Source: Methanobrevibacter olleyae (GTDB taxonomy: Archaea; Methanobacteriota; Methanobacteria; Methanobacteriales; Methanobacteriaceae). Taken from it: a DNA stretch of 58,677 nt. Both the position numbers and the translations under genes were made by a program. The notes below the pieces were generated by a model. That model ran no database searches. It was given only the letters and a program-made list of their open reading frames with translations, and had not been told where the DNA came from. The stretch lies in the NCBI RefSeq assembly GCF_900114585.1, contig NZ_FOTL01000010.1:1-58677 (forward strand), written 5' to 3'. Below are positions 36,588 to 46,250 of the stretch, one piece after another (positions within the stretch are counted from its first letter, which is position 1; each line of letters begins with the position of its first letter).

Positions 36588-37003
36588 ATAAAACTTTTAA
36601 TTAATTTTTTTATTCTTTTCTTTTTTTTACATTCTTTCTATTTTTCTCTATTTTTTAAGATTTCTGGTCTTTTTTATCACCAATATTTATTAATAAACTA
36701 TTTCTTAAATCATAATTATTATATATAATATAAATCAAAGATAATAATGTATATTAAATAACTTAAGAAAAAAATTTAAGTTTTTTAAAGTATTTAGCTT
36801 GATTAATAATTTTTATATTAGCTATTAATTCAAGTAATTAATTATTATAACAATTAGTTATTAATGATATAATTATTTTTTAATGGTTAATTGCTATGAT
36901 AGTTAATTATTGTTATTATATTATGAATTAAAGCTAAATATATACTGCTATTTAACTAAAAGTATTATAGTTAATAGTGATTTATATTACTGAGGTGTTT
37001 TAA
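36588..37003. other. 416-bp spacer upstream of fbp
   Basis: T-rich end of the upstream gene (TTCTTTTCTTTTTTTTAC), then AT-rich sequence with TATTAAT-type repeats. A TATA-like GCTAAATATATACTG near 36933-36948 is the best fbp promoter candidate, and TGAGGTGTTTTAA is the ribosome site. No gene seen. Confidence 0.5.
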
Positions 37004-38104
37004 GTGAAAACTACTGTTAGCGTAATCAAAGCGGATATCGGAAGTGTTTCTGGACACTGTGTATCTCATCCAGCATTAATGGAAAAATGTGATGAAGTAT
37101 TGGCAGGTGCTTTAGAAACTGGAATTCTTGAAGATTATTATATAACTCGTTGTGGGGATGACATTGATTTAATCATGACTCACAGAAACGGCGAACTAAA
37201 CGAAGAGGTTCACAGAACTGCATATGATGCTTTCATTCAAGCAACTGAAATTGCAAGGGATTTAAAATTATATGGTGCAGGTCAAGACTTATTATCTGAC
37301 ACTTTCTCTGGAAATGTTAAGGGTATGGGTCCAGGTTGTGCAGAAATGGAGTTTAAGGAAAGGCCAAGTGACCCTGTAATTGTCTACTGTATGGATAAAA
37401 CCGAACCAGGCGCATTTAACTTACCGATCTTTAAAATCTTTGCAGATCCATTTAACACTGCAGGGCTTGTAATCGATCCAAGCTTACATGAAGGATTCAG
37501 CTTTGAAGTTTTTGATGTAATGGAACACAAAAAAGTTGTTTTAGATTGTCCTGAAGAAATGTATGATTTACTTGCATTGATTGGTTCAACTGGCAGATAT
37601 GTAATTAAAAGAGTATTTAAGAAAAACGGTGAAATTGCAGCTGCAGTAAGTACTGATAAGTTAAATCTATTAGCTGGTGAATATGTAGGTAAAGATGATC
37701 CGGTAGCTATTGTAAGGGCTCAATCTGGTTTTCCAGCTAATGGTGAATGTGTAGAACCATTTGCATTCCCACACATGGTAAGTGGATGGATGAGAGGTTC
37801 CCACAATGGTCCTATGATGCCAACTAGTCAGGAAGAAGCTAATCCAATCAGATTTGATGGACCTCCTAGAGTTGTTGGTTTAGGTTTCCAAGTTACAGAT
37901 GCTAAATTAGTTGGCCCTGTAGACTTATTTGATGATCCTGCATTTGATGAAACTAGAAGACAATCTGCAAACCTTGCTTCTTACATCAGAAGACATGGTC
38001 CATTTGAACCACACAGATTACCATCTGAGGAAATGGAATACACTTCATTACCTGGTGTAATGGAAAAACTAGAACCTAGATTTGAAGACATGGATGAAGA
38101 ATAG
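37004..38104 (+). CDS. fbp: fructose-1,6-bisphosphate aldolase/phosphatase (archaeal class V)
   Basis: A 366-residue bifunctional enzyme that condenses dihydroxyacetone phosphate with glyceraldehyde 3-phosphate and dephosphorylates the product, making gluconeogenesis one-directional. Typical start TVSVIKADIGSVSGHCVSHP (Asp11 and His18 are metal ligands), GAGQDLLSDTFSGNVKGMGPG, and the C-terminal half with EPFAFPHMVSGWMRGSHNGPMMP and RFDGPPRVVGLGFQV. GTG start after GAGGTG. The codons around the stop belong to a 24-bp tandem repeat. Confidence 0.96.
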   Translation: MKTTVSVIKADIGSVSGHCVSHPALMEKCDEVLAGALETGILEDYYITRCGDDIDLIMTHRNGELNEEVHRTAYDAFIQATEIARDLKLYGAGQDLLSDTFSGNVKGMGPGCAEMEFKERPSDPVIVYCMDKTEPGAFNLPIFKIFADPFNTAGLVIDPSLHEGFSFEVFDVMEHKKVVLDCPEEMYDLLALIGSTGRYVIKRVFKKNGEIAAAVSTDKLNLLAGEYVGKDDPVAIVRAQSGFPANGECVEPFAFPHMVSGWMRGSHNGPMMPTSQEEANPIRFDGPPRVVGLGFQVTDAKLVGPVDLFDDPAFDETRRQSANLASYIRRHGPFEPHRLPSEEMEYTSLPGVMEKLEPRFEDMDEE

Positions 38105-38207
38105 TTCATCAACATGTATGGTGAATAGTTCATTGGCATGGATGGTGAATAGTTCATTGGCATGGATGGTGAATAGTTCATCAATATGGATGGTGAATAG
38201 TTCATCT
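38090..38207. repeat. 24-bp tandem repeat built on the fbp stop region
   Basis: ATGGATG(A/G)(T/G)GAATAGTTCAT-type units start at 38090, 38114, 38138, 38162 and 38186: five copies, exact 24-bp period. The first copy is the last five codons of fbp plus its TAG. As 24 is a multiple of three, every copy re-creates TAG in the fbp frame. Confidence 0.95.
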
Positions 38208-38269
38208 ATTCTTTTTCTTTTTTTATTTATTTATTTATTTTTCATTGGTTTATATATTCAAACAAATCT

Positions 38270-38785
38270 TTACTTATTTTTTTCTAAAACCATAGCTACT
38301 TCATAGATTTCTTTTCCAGAAAAATCTATATTTTTTAAATCACGATAATACCTAAATCCTAATTTCTCTAAAACTCTTTTGGATTGGTGATTGTCATATC
38401 TAAAACCAGCATAAATTTTATTTATATTTAAATCTTCAAAGGCATGTTTTATTAATCTATTTGAGGCTTCTACAGCTAATCCTTGACCCCAATATTCTTC
38501 TCCAATCCAATAACCTAATTCAGCACCTTCGCCTTCCCAATGATGATTAGTATCAGGATAAAACAATAATCCTATACTGCCTATTGCTTTGTTATTTATT
38601 GTAATTGCATAGGTTTCTTTTTTAGAAAGAACAGTTTTTATAATTTCTAAACTGTCTTCAACACTTTTATGTACTGGCCAACCGGCTATAGGTCCAATTT
38701 TAGGATTTTTTGCAAAATGATATAAAGATTCTGCATCACTTTCTATCCATGGTCTTAGAATTAGTCTTTTTGTTTTTAAAATCAT
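38270..38785 (-). CDS. GNAT family N-acetyltransferase (RimJ/RimL type)
   Basis: A 171-residue acetyltransferase that begins TKRLILRPWIESDAESLYHFAKNP, the standard RimJ/RimL start. The acetyl-CoA loop is EYWGQGLAVEASNRLIKHAF, and NHQSKRVLEKLGFRYYRDL closes the fold. Members modify protein N-termini or small amines; the substrate here is open. Convergent with fbp, 62 bp from the end of its repeat tract. Confidence 0.88.
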   Translation of the reverse strand: MILKTKRLILRPWIESDAESLYHFAKNPKIGPIAGWPVHKSVEDSLEIIKTVLSKKETYAITINNKAIGSIGLLFYPDTNHHWEGEGAELGYWIGEEYWGQGLAVEASNRLIKHAFEDLNINKIYAGFRYDNHQSKRVLEKLGFRYYRDLKNIDFSGKEIYEVAMVLEKNK

Positions 38786-39037
38786 ATTTAAAAGTTTATT
38801 TAATTAATTATTTAAATATGGGGTTTAATCTTTAATGGATGATTTTTTCATAGTTTTGTTTTTATATTTAAAAATAGTTAAATGGACTTTTTTTATATTA
38901 ATTAAGTAAGCAAATTATTAAATATAAAATAAGTAGCTTAAAAGATTAAACTAATTGATATTAAAAGGTAAAATAAGTGAAATATTAAAAAAGATTAAAA
39001 ATAAAAAAGAAAGTAAAAAAGTAAAAAAAGTTTAAAA

Positions 39038-39226
39038 CTAGATTGCACCAAGTGCTTCTAGCTCTTCAATAATAATGTCGTGAGAAATTTTAGTCATAAT
39101 CTCTTTTATTAATACCTTCTCACTACCTTTATAATCCCAACCATTTTTCTCTAAGATATTAGTTAATTGTTCTTTAGAAAGATCTTCTAAAATAATTCTA
39201 ATTTCAGTTACATCAATATCTGCCAT
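39038..39226 (-). CDS. 62-residue protein of unknown function
   Basis: MADIDVTEIRI... ending EELEALGAI. Acidic, helical, no cysteine, no membrane segment; the LSKEQLTNILEKNGWDYKGSEKVL part could be a SAP- or HeH-like helix-extended-helix motif, which often binds nucleic acid, but this is a weak impression. Start placed at the second Met because GGGAG sits at normal distance from it and abuts the first. Flanked on both sides by 250-330 bp of non-coding DNA. Confidence 0.65.
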   Translation of the reverse strand: MADIDVTEIRIILEDLSKEQLTNILEKNGWDYKGSEKVLIKEIMTKISHDIIIEELEALGAI

Positions 39227-39554
39227 AATAGCCATCTCCCATTTTTAATTGGATTTTACTTTTTAAAATTTTAAAAATTGTTCCCAATCACTTGAATAAA
39301 TTATTTATCTATGAAAGTATTTAAATTTTTAGTTTTTATCTTATTAAATAGTTTGTATACATATGAACATCTTTAACTACTTTTTTAAAATCTTAGCTCA
39401 AAGTTATATGAAGATCTTTTGATATTTTTTAAAATCTTTAGTTCAAAACTTATCAAGTTTTCATTTATTCCAATTGATGGATATCTTGGATATGAACTTT
39501 GATTATTTTATATGATTCATCATTTAGCTATCATTTAATTAATCAAACTTTTAA
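39227..39554. other. 328-bp spacer
   Basis: Holds a degenerate two-copy repeat (TTTTTTAAAATCTTAGCTCA near 39384 and TTTTTTAAAATCTTTAGTTC near 39427). No gene recognised. It is upstream of the 62-residue gene and downstream of the DUF357 gene, all on the minus strand. Confidence 0.45.
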
Positions 39555-39797
39555 TTAAATTAATCCATGAATCATTCTTAGTGCATCCAGTAAGCCGTGG
39601 CTATATTCAATGCAACCAAAGGCAGTTCTTAGATCTTTTTTCTCTAGGTAATATTTTGAATCATTCCAATAATCAATTGCCCTATCATAAACTTCTTTCT
39701 CTTTAGCTTCAAACTTAATCTCTTCAACTTCTTTTAAATTTCTCTCAAGTTTTCTAATATCAATTCTGATTTTCTCTTCACTTTCTAAGTCTTTCAT
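39555..39797 (-). CDS. DUF357 family protein
   Basis: An 80-residue helical protein. KEKEVYDRAIDYWNDSKYYLEKKDLRTAFGCIEYSHGLLDALR matches the archaeal DUF357 family (COG1698): D-A-x-Y-D-S-x-Y-F and G-x-x-D-A-L-R positions. It starts 22 bp after the archaetidylinositol phosphate synthase stop with GAGGAATAAG as ribosome site, so the two are co-transcribed. Biochemical role unknown; the linkage hints at lipid headgroup metabolism. Confidence 0.85.
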   Translation of the reverse strand: MKDLESEEKIRIDIRKLERNLKEVEEIKFEAKEKEVYDRAIDYWNDSKYYLEKKDLRTAFGCIEYSHGLLDALRMIHGLI

Positions 39798-39819
39798 CTT
39801 ATTCCTCGAACAATTTTAG

Positions 39820-40416
39820 TTATAATCTTCTTCTTTGAACTGCTTGACTATTTAATGATTTGAATACATGTAAAACTCTTTGAGCTACTGTAAAATATGA
39901 AAGAATCACAAGTATGTATATACAGTATGTAAATATAATATTTGAATTAAATATTGATGCAATTACTGCAGCTAATATGAGGATTATCAATCTAACTGCA
40001 CGTTCAGCTATTCCTATATTACATTCTATCCCTTGAGACTCTGCCCTTGCTCTTACATAACTAACTGTAATTGATGAGTGAATAGCTAAAATACCAACAA
40101 ACCAATGGCAGTATCCTCCGAATATGATTCCTATGAAAATAATTGCATCTGCAAAACGATCCATTGTGGAATCTAGAAATGCACCAAATGGGCTTGCTCT
40201 ATTGTGATATCTTGCTACAGCTCCATCAACAACATCTAAAAATCCGCTCAACAATATAAATAAAGCTCCAACAAGCAAGTCTCCTCCTGCAAAGAAATAT
40301 GCAGATATTATTGCAATAAAAGGAGAGATAATTGTAAAAATATTTGGATTCATATTCAATCGACTAGCTAAAGGTTCTAAAATTTTTGTAAGTAAAGGTC
40401 GTAAATTATTAAGCAT
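39820..40416 (-). CDS. archaetidylinositol phosphate synthase (CDP-alcohol phosphatidyltransferase)
   Basis: A 198-residue membrane enzyme with six predicted helices. The CDP-alcohol phosphotransferase motif D-G-x2-A-R-x8-G-x3-D-x3-D is complete: Asp64, Gly65, Ala68, Arg69, Gly78, Asp82, Asp86 (DGAVARYHNRASPFGAFLDS). In Methanobacteriales the enzyme of this size and context transfers inositol 1-phosphate to CDP-archaeol. The RARAESQGIECNIGIAERA segment is typical of the archaetidylinositol branch. Upstream of DUF357 in an operon; preceded by a ~50-bp tandem repeat shared with the divergent Sua5 gene. Confidence 0.85.
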   Translation of the reverse strand: MLNNLRPLLTKILEPLASRLNMNPNIFTIISPFIAIISAYFFAGGDLLVGALFILLSGFLDVVDGAVARYHNRASPFGAFLDSTMDRFADAIIFIGIIFGGYCHWFVGILAIHSSITVSYVRARAESQGIECNIGIAERAVRLIILILAAVIASIFNSNIIFTYCIYILVILSYFTVAQRVLHVFKSLNSQAVQRRRL

Positions 40417-40445
40417 AATTTTAATTATATTGATTTACTAATATA

Positions 40446-40636
40446 TAGTTAATTAGGTTTTAACTAAATTTTAAAATTTTATTGATTTATTGATGTATAG
40501 TTAATTAGGTTTTAACTAAATTTTAAGATTTCAGTTGTTTTATAATAGTTGATTAGGTTTTAACTAAATTTTAAGATTTCAGTTGTTTTATAATAGTTGA
40601 TTAGGTTTTAATTAAATTTTAAGATTTCAGCTGTTT
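40446..40636. repeat. 48-52-bp tandem repeat in divergent lipid gene/Sua5 spacer
   Basis: ATTAGGTTTTAACTAAATTT anchors at 40452, 40504, 40552 and 40600 (spacings 52, 48, 48). Units also contain AAGATTTCAGTTGTTTTATA. It fills nearly the whole spacer between the two divergent genes. Confidence 0.92.
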
Positions 40637-40664
40637 TATGGTAATTTTTTTAATGGTGAATTTA

Positions 40665-41300
40665 ATGAAAATATTTAAAATGAGTCCTGAAAATCCAGAT
40701 ATAGACTTAATAAATGAAGCTATTGATATAATGGCTAATGGAGGAATCATTCTTTATCCTACAGATACAGTTTATGGATTAGGTGCTGATATTTTCAATG
40801 ATGATGCAGTTAAAAGGATTTATACAATTAAAAAAAGAGACCCATCAAAACCATTATCTGTTTTAGTTCAAGATAGGTCAAGTATGGAACTGATTGCTGA
40901 TTTAGATAAAAATTCAGCTGAAATTATTAATAAATGCTTACCTGGTCCATTTACTTTTATTTTAAATAAAAAAGAAATTGTATCTCCTTATGTTAGTCCA
41001 AGCTCTAAGGTGGGAGTGAGAGTTCCAGATTATAAAATAGCTAGATTACTTGCAAGCTTGTTTCCAATTACAACTACAAGTGCAAATTTAACTAATGAGA
41101 AGACTTTATCAAATCCACAAGATATCTTAAAACAGATTGGGGATGTTGTAGATTTAGTTATCGATGTTGGATCTTTAGAGGGAAATGAACCATCAACTGT
41201 TATTGATTTAACATATCCAAAACCATCTTTAGTTAGAAATGGATTTATTTCAGATAAAATTAAATCAATAAAAGAGGATGTCGAGAATCTTAAACTTTAA
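40665..41300 (+). CDS. threonylcarbamoyl-AMP synthase Sua5/YrdC
   Basis: A 211-residue YrdC-domain enzyme for the first step of t6A37 tRNA modification. Core signatures: GGIILYPTDTVYGLGADIF, KKRDPSKPLSVLVQD, LPGPFTFIL, KVGVRVPDYKIAR and TTTSANLTNEKTLSNP. It is the short form without the extra Sua5 C-terminal domain. The ATG at 40665 follows GGTGAATTTA; an upstream in-frame ATG at 40638 lacks a ribosome site and lies at the edge of the repeat. Confidence 0.93.
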   Translation: MKIFKMSPENPDIDLINEAIDIMANGGIILYPTDTVYGLGADIFNDDAVKRIYTIKKRDPSKPLSVLVQDRSSMELIADLDKNSAEIINKCLPGPFTFILNKKEIVSPYVSPSSKVGVRVPDYKIARLLASLFPITTTSANLTNEKTLSNPQDILKQIGDVVDLVIDVGSLEGNEPSTVIDLTYPKPSLVRNGFISDKIKSIKEDVENLKL

Positions 41301-41620
41301 TATTTCTATTTAATATGATAATTTTAATTATTATTGAAATATTATATAATTGTTGAAATTATTTATAGATACTTAAAAAATCTTTTTTTAATATTTTTTA
41401 ATAGTCATTTAAGTTTTTTAATTTAAACTAATATTCTATTTTGCCTATAATTTAGCTTCGACATTTTAATATTGATTTTAATTTATTATTTAAAAGCTCA
41501 TAAAAAATTAACTTTAAATAGCTTTAATTAAATAGTATTTATAGATATAAAAAATAATAGTTATTTAATGGGCTTATTATAATTATCATAATTTATTAAA
41601 AAATCTATGTAGGGAAAGAT
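41301..41620. other. 320-bp spacer upstream of radB
   Basis: AT-rich, no gene and no clear repeat. TATTTATAGATATAAAA near 41530 is a TATA-like candidate for radB; TAGGGAAAGAT is its ribosome site. Confidence 0.45.
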
Positions 41621-42319
41621 ATGAAAATATTATCCAATATGCAAAATCAAGAAAAGATATCTACTAATTCTCCTTTAGATGAATTATTAGATGGGGGAAT
41701 TGATAAAAGAACTATTACACAAATTTATGGTCCTCCGGGTGTAGGTAAAACCAATATTTGTTTAAATATAGCTATTGGTGTTGCTAAAAGAGGAAAAAAA
41801 GTAGTTTACATTGATACTGAAGGTGGAATATCAGTTGATAGAATAAGGCAAATATCTGGTGAAGACTTTGATGCTGTTGCAAAAAATATAATAGTGTTTG
41901 AACCAACTTCATTTAAAGAGCAAGAAGAGGACTTATCTTTAATTGAATCATGGATATCTTCTAATAGTGCAGATGTAGAATTGATCATACTTGATTCGGC
42001 AGTTGCACTATTTAGGGTTGAAGAAGATAAATCCAAATCTCACTTTTTGGGAAAGCAAATGCAAATACTTTCAACACTTGCTATAACTTATGATTTGGCT
42101 GTTTTAGTAACAAATCAAATATACGCTTCATTTGATGAAGAAAGTGAGGAAGATTTCAGTCCTGTTGGTGGAACTATCATTCAATATAGAAGTAAGATTA
42201 TCATTGAATTAAAGCGTGAGGAAGGAACTAATCAAAGAATAGCTCTTTTAAAAAGACATAAATCAAAAAGGGAGGGTTTAGCTGTTCATTTCTTAATTAC
42301 CAATAATGGAATTGAATGA
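41621..42319 (+). CDS. radB: DNA repair and recombination protein RadB
   Basis: A 232-residue RadA/Rad51 paralogue of euryarchaea that lacks the N-terminal helix-hairpin-helix domain and modulates recombination. Walker A GPPGVGKT (37-44), Walker B VELIILDSAVALFR, and the L2-region SPVGGTIIQYRSKIIIELKRE are visible. Length and missing N-domain separate it from RadA. Monocistronic. Confidence 0.93.
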   Translation: MKILSNMQNQEKISTNSPLDELLDGGIDKRTITQIYGPPGVGKTNICLNIAIGVAKRGKKVVYIDTEGGISVDRIRQISGEDFDAVAKNIIVFEPTSFKEQEEDLSLIESWISSNSADVELIILDSAVALFRVEEDKSKSHFLGKQMQILSTLAITYDLAVLVTNQIYASFDEESEEDFSPVGGTIIQYRSKIIIELKREEGTNQRIALLKRHKSKREGLAVHFLITNNGIE

Positions 42320-42629
42320 TTAACAATTTTCTTAACTTTTTTTATTTGATCCTTTTTGATTCTTTTTATTTTGCTCATTTTTATTTATTCCTTTTTATTT
42401 TGCTCATTTTTATTACTTTTTTTATTTTTCTTAATAATTTCCTTTAATCTGCCTAATTTTTATAAATAATTTTATATGTAACTTTTAATAGATAATATAA
42501 TGTTATATGTTCTTTTGAAAACATAATCAGTTTAATTATATTAAAAACTTGGTTACTTAACTAAATAAATGATATTGTTAAATTATTTTTAAATTTTTTT
42601 AATTATTGAAATATAGGATTTGTGATAGG
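42320..42629. other. 310-bp spacer with short T-rich direct repeat
   Basis: TTTTTATTTTGCTCATTTTT occurs at about 42363 and 42392, directly downstream of radB, where it supplies several T-runs for termination. Then an AT-rich stretch with TATA-like TTTTATATGTAACT for the aminotransferase. Confidence 0.55.
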
Positions 42630-43790
42630 ATGATCCAAAAGAAAAAGTATGCAAAAGCAGCTAAAATTATTCCAGATGGCTATGAATCTGCAAACCATTT
42701 TTTTGAAGCTGTTTTTGGTGATAAAGAAATGATTTGGATGGGTCAAAATACAAATGAATTACATATTGGTCACAATGAAGATGTTCATAAAGCGATGATT
42801 GAATGTATTGAAAGTGATGAATACTGTAAGTACCCACCTCCAGAAGGATTTACAGAACTGCAATCTCTGATTTTAAAGGATTTAGAATTAGAAGATTTAA
42901 GTATATATATTAATGCAGGTGCAACTGAATCATTATACCTTGCCATGAATGCTGTTTTATCTAAAGGAGATAATGTAATAACTCCAGATCCGGGATATCT
43001 TATTATTGATAATTTTGCAAGTAGATTTGCTTCTGAAGTAAGGGCAGTGAAAATTTATAGTGAAGAAAACAACTATAAATTAACTCCTAAACTTGTACGT
43101 GAAAACATGGATGAAAATACTAAAGTTATTCTTTTAATTGATCCATTAAACCCACTTGGAAGTTCTTACACTGAAGAAGAAATTAAGGAATTTGCAGAAA
43201 TCGCTATAGAAAATGACTTATTCCTATTACATGATGTAACTTATAGGGACTTTGCTCAAAAGCATACTATTGCTGCTAAATATGCTCCAAATAATACTAT
43301 AACCACTTATAGCTTCTCTAAAATATTTGGTATGGCAGGCTTAAGATTAGGTGCTGTTATATCCTCAAAAGAGTTTATTGATGTTGTAAAAAGCATTATT
43401 ATAAATGATGTAGGTACCAGTATAGTTGCACAAGCTGCTGCATTAGCTGCTTTAAAATCTAAAGACCAATGGGCTGAAAGGGTTAAGGAAACTACATTTG
43501 AAAACCAAAAAATCATTAAAGAAGCGGTTGATAAATGTGAAGGTGTTTTCTTGCCAGTTTATCCATCAAGTGCAAACATGATGGTTATTGATTTATCTGG
43601 TGCAGGAATTGACCCTGAAGATATGTCTTCATACTTAATTGAGAAAAAGGTATTTACAAGGCAAGGCTCTTATACAAGTAATACTTTTGGAGACAGATAT
43701 TTGAGGGTAAGCTATTCAATTGACCCTGAAAAGGTAAAAGTATTTGCTCGTGAATTTGTATTAGCTGTTGAAGCTTTAAGAACTAAATGA
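42630..43790 (+). CDS. PLP-dependent aminotransferase (class I/II)
   Basis: A 386-residue fold-type I aminotransferase. Motifs: INAGATESLYLAMNAVL (PLP phosphate contact), TPDPGYLIIDNFA, LLIDPLNPLGSSYTEEEI, HDVTYRDFA and the Schiff-base lysine in TYSFSKIFGMAGLRLG (about residue 231). The N-terminal NELHIGHNEDVHKAM and YPPPEGFTELQ are like archaeal histidinol-phosphate or aspartate aminotransferase-type proteins, so substrate is uncertain. An in-frame TTG 24 bp earlier is possible, but TGTGAT lies 3 nt before the chosen ATG, as in other genes here. Confidence 0.85.
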   Translation: MIQKKKYAKAAKIIPDGYESANHFFEAVFGDKEMIWMGQNTNELHIGHNEDVHKAMIECIESDEYCKYPPPEGFTELQSLILKDLELEDLSIYINAGATESLYLAMNAVLSKGDNVITPDPGYLIIDNFASRFASEVRAVKIYSEENNYKLTPKLVRENMDENTKVILLIDPLNPLGSSYTEEEIKEFAEIAIENDLFLLHDVTYRDFAQKHTIAAKYAPNNTITTYSFSKIFGMAGLRLGAVISSKEFIDVVKSIIINDVGTSIVAQAAALAALKSKDQWAERVKETTFENQKIIKEAVDKCEGVFLPVYPSSANMMVIDLSGAGIDPEDMSSYLIEKKVFTRQGSYTSNTFGDRYLRVSYSIDPEKVKVFAREFVLAVEALRTK

Positions 43791-43809
43791 TTTTATTATT
43801 TGGTTTATT

Positions 43810-43898
43810 TTTTCTTTTTTTTTTAATAGATTACTAGTTTATTGTTTTCAATTTTTTTCTATTTTTTTTTTTAATAGATTACTAGTTTATTGTTTTCA
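43810..43898. repeat. 48-bp direct repeat downstream of the aminotransferase gene
   Basis: TAATAGATTACTAGTTTATT begins at 43824 and 43872 (period 48), each preceded by a T8-10 run. It lies between convergent genes; the T-runs could terminate the aminotransferase transcript twice. Confidence 0.9.
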
Positions 43899-43968
43899 GA
43901 TTTTTTCATAATTTTTATAACTTATTCCTATTTTTTATTTTAACTTTTTTAAGCTATTTTTTTATAAT

Positions 43969-43988
43969 TTTCATGTAATTACATGAAA
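43969..43988. other. 20-bp perfect palindrome
   Basis: Half-site TTTCATGTAA followed by its exact complement TTACATGAAA without a spacer. It lies between convergent genes, away from any obvious promoter, so either a hairpin in 3' untranslated RNA or a protein-binding dyad. Confidence 0.6.
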
Positions 43989-44034
43989 TATAATTCACAT
44001 ATTATAAAACCTTTAAAAAGACTAAAATAGTTTT

Positions 44035-44079
44035 AAAAAAGTATAATGGCTTTTAGATTTAATCTAAAAACTTTTATAC
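44035..44079 (-). terminator. terminator hairpin of the ABCE1 gene
   Basis: Read on the minus strand: outer stem GTATAA (44079-44074) with TTATAC (44046-44041), inner stem TTTTAGATT/AATCTAAAA with one-base loop, followed by U6 (44040-44035). It lies 13 bp beyond the ABCE1 stop. Confidence 0.7.
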
Positions 44080-44091
44080 AATCTTCTCTTT

Positions 44092-45867
44092 CTAGTCTTT
44101 TAAGTAGTAATACTCACCTTGTTCTTTTTGTTCCCTATCAAGGTAAGAATCATATTTATTCACTCTTGGGCGTTTAGTTTCTTTATCTCTTCTAAATGTA
44201 ATATCTAGATCTCCTAGGAATTGATTCATAGAAGTTCTTAAATCTGAGGGTTTAGAAGCGATACCATTTAATCCAGGTTCTCCACTAAATACCATGGCTC
44301 TATCTGAAATATAATCAATAAACACAATATCGTGATCTACAATTAAAGATGCGGCATTTCTACTTTCAACTATTTTTCTAATAACACGAGCTGCTATTAA
44401 TCTTTGTTCCACATCTAAAAATGCAGTAGGTTCGTCGAAAAGATAAATGTCTGCATCTTTTGATAATGTAACAGCAAGTGCTAGCCTTTGAAGCTCCCCT
44501 CCGCTTAATTTTTTAATCTTTTTATCAAGTAAATTATCTAAGGCAAGTGGCTTAGCTATTTCACTATTAAAGATATTAGAGCCATAGTTAGGGGCATTTG
44601 CATATAAGAACTCTTGTGCAGTTCCATCAAAGTCAGATTCAATGTACTGTGGTTTGTATGCAATATCTACCTTTTCTATAATGTCTCCTTCACTTGCTTT
44701 TTCAACTCCGGCTAATATTTTAGCAAAGGTTGTTTTTCCAATACCATTTGAACCGAATGCTGTAACAATTTCATCATGATAGATTTTTCCTGCTTCTGCT
44801 TCTAATGTAAATCCATCATATTCCTTTCTAAGCTTGCTATATTCACTTAAAACTTCACCATCCTCTTCAGGTGTAGGTGGACGGATACTGAATTCAATGG
44901 CTTGCTTTCTAATTCTAACATTTTCTTCCTGTAAGAAGCCGTTAATGTATGCATTTATTCCTACTCTTACACCTTTATTACCAGATACCACACCGTATCC
45001 TCCAGGCTCACCATACAATAAATGAACATTATCGCTCATAGCATCTAAGGTAGCTAAGTCATGCTCAATTACAAGTACAGATTTACCTGCTTCAGCAAGA
45101 GAACGGATTACTTTTACAGCATTAAGTCTTTGGCGTACATCTAACCAAGATGTTGGTTCATCGAAGTAGTAGAAATCACCTTCACGAAGAACTGTAGCGG
45201 CAATAGCTACTCTTTGAAGTTCCCCACCACTTAAATTTTGCATATCTCTTTCAAGCACATTTTTTAAGTCAAGGTCATCTACTATTTCACCTAATTTAGC
45301 TCTTTCATCAACATTTGAAAGTAAGGTTTTTACATTACCCTTTATGACCTTTGAAAGTTGATCTACCATTTGTGGTTTATGGATGGTTTTTATTTCACCA
45401 GCTTCTAGTGATTTAAAGTAATTCTGCAATGTTGAGCCTTTATAGTAATCAATTACTTTATCCCAAGAAGCTTCTTCTTCATAGTTTCCTAAGTTCGGAA
45501 TCAATTCTCCAGATAATATTCTCATAATGGTGGATTTACCAATACCATTCTGCCCAAGCAGACCTAAGACAGTTCCTTCTTTTAAGCTTGGCAGGCCAAA
45601 TAATTCAAAACTGTTTTGCCCATATCTGTGAACCGGCTCATCAAGAGCTTCTGGTAAGTTAATAACACTAACTGCACCAAATGGGCATCTGTTGGTACAA
45701 ATACCACATCCAGAACATAACTCTTCTGAGATAAGTGGCTTTTTAGTCTTTTCATCGATTACAATTGTATCTTCTTCCATACGCACACCAGGACAATAGT
45801 GCATACATACATAGTTACATTTTTTAGGCTGACACTTGTCCTTGTCTAAAATAGAAATTCTACTCAT
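44092..45867 (-). CDS. ABCE1 ribosome-recycling ATPase (Rli1 / RNase L inhibitor homologue)
   Basis: A 591-residue twin-ATPase that splits ribosomes after termination together with pelota or aRF1. Two N-terminal 4Fe-4S clusters: [16 protein letters not shown] and [16 protein letters not shown]. Two nucleotide-binding domains follow, with [16 protein letters not shown] and [16 protein letters not shown] as Walker A sites and two signatures [13 protein letters not shown] and [13 protein letters not shown]; hinge motifs with SYLDR near the end. Normal length, complete. Minus strand, single gene, with its own terminator. Confidence 0.97.
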   Translation of the reverse strand: MSRISILDKDKCQPKKCNYVCMHYCPGVRMEEDTIVIDEKTKKPLISEELCSGCGICTNRCPFGAVSVINLPEALDEPVHRYGQNSFELFGLPSLKEGTVLGLLGQNGIGKSTIMRILSGELIPNLGNYEEEASWDKVIDYYKGSTLQNYFKSLEAGEIKTIHKPQMVDQLSKVIKGNVKTLLSNVDERAKLGEIVDDLDLKNVLERDMQNLSGGELQRVAIAATVLREGDFYYFDEPTSWLDVRQRLNAVKVIRSLAEAGKSVLVIEHDLATLDAMSDNVHLLYGEPGGYGVVSGNKGVRVGINAYINGFLQEENVRIRKQAIEFSIRPPTPEEDGEVLSEYSKLRKEYDGFTLEAEAGKIYHDEIVTAFGSNGIGKTTFAKILAGVEKASEGDIIEKVDIAYKPQYIESDFDGTAQEFLYANAPNYGSNIFNSEIAKPLALDNLLDKKIKKLSGGELQRLALAVTLSKDADIYLFDEPTAFLDVEQRLIAARVIRKIVESRNAASLIVDHDIVFIDYISDRAMVFSGEPGLNGIASKPSDLRTSMNQFLGDLDITFRRDKETKRPRVNKYDSYLDREQKEQGEYYYLKD

Positions 45868-45909
45868 TTTATCTCCATATATTCTAATAATAATTGATAA
45901 GTTTTATTT

Positions 45910-46016
45910 TTCAATATAAAATTTTTTAATAATATAAAATTTTTTTAATATAAAATTTTTTAATAATATAAAATTTTTTAATAATATAAAATTTTTTTAA
46001 TATAAAATTAAAATTT
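45910..46016. repeat. low-complexity TAATATAAAATTTTTT repeat upstream of ABCE1
   Basis: Seven or so units of AATATAAAATTTTTT, alternating 15 and 18-19 bp long through an optional TAA, over ~105 bp. It covers the expected ABCE1 promoter region and many TATA-like TATAAAAT strings. The rest of the 383-bp spacer 45868-46250 is AT-rich. Confidence 0.85.
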
Positions 46017-46250
46017 TTTAAATTAATTGTTAATAATTTATAATAGATATAATTTGTTTTTAATAGTTTATAATAATTTTGCATTATTTAATTTTTTATT
46101 TAATTTTATTGAAAAATCATTTCCCTAATCTTTTTTAATCACTTTAAAGTTAAATTTAAATAATTTTGAGTTTAATATATGATTAATTAACTAACTTTTT
46201 TTAATAATTAATTTATTAATTAATTGAAATTTAGCTATTTTGGGATTTAA

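Noticed and set aside
37981-38205. Minus-strand frame with repeated MNYSPS units
   Set aside because: It is only the reverse reading of the 24-bp repeat and of the fbp end; no ribosome site and no relation to known proteins.
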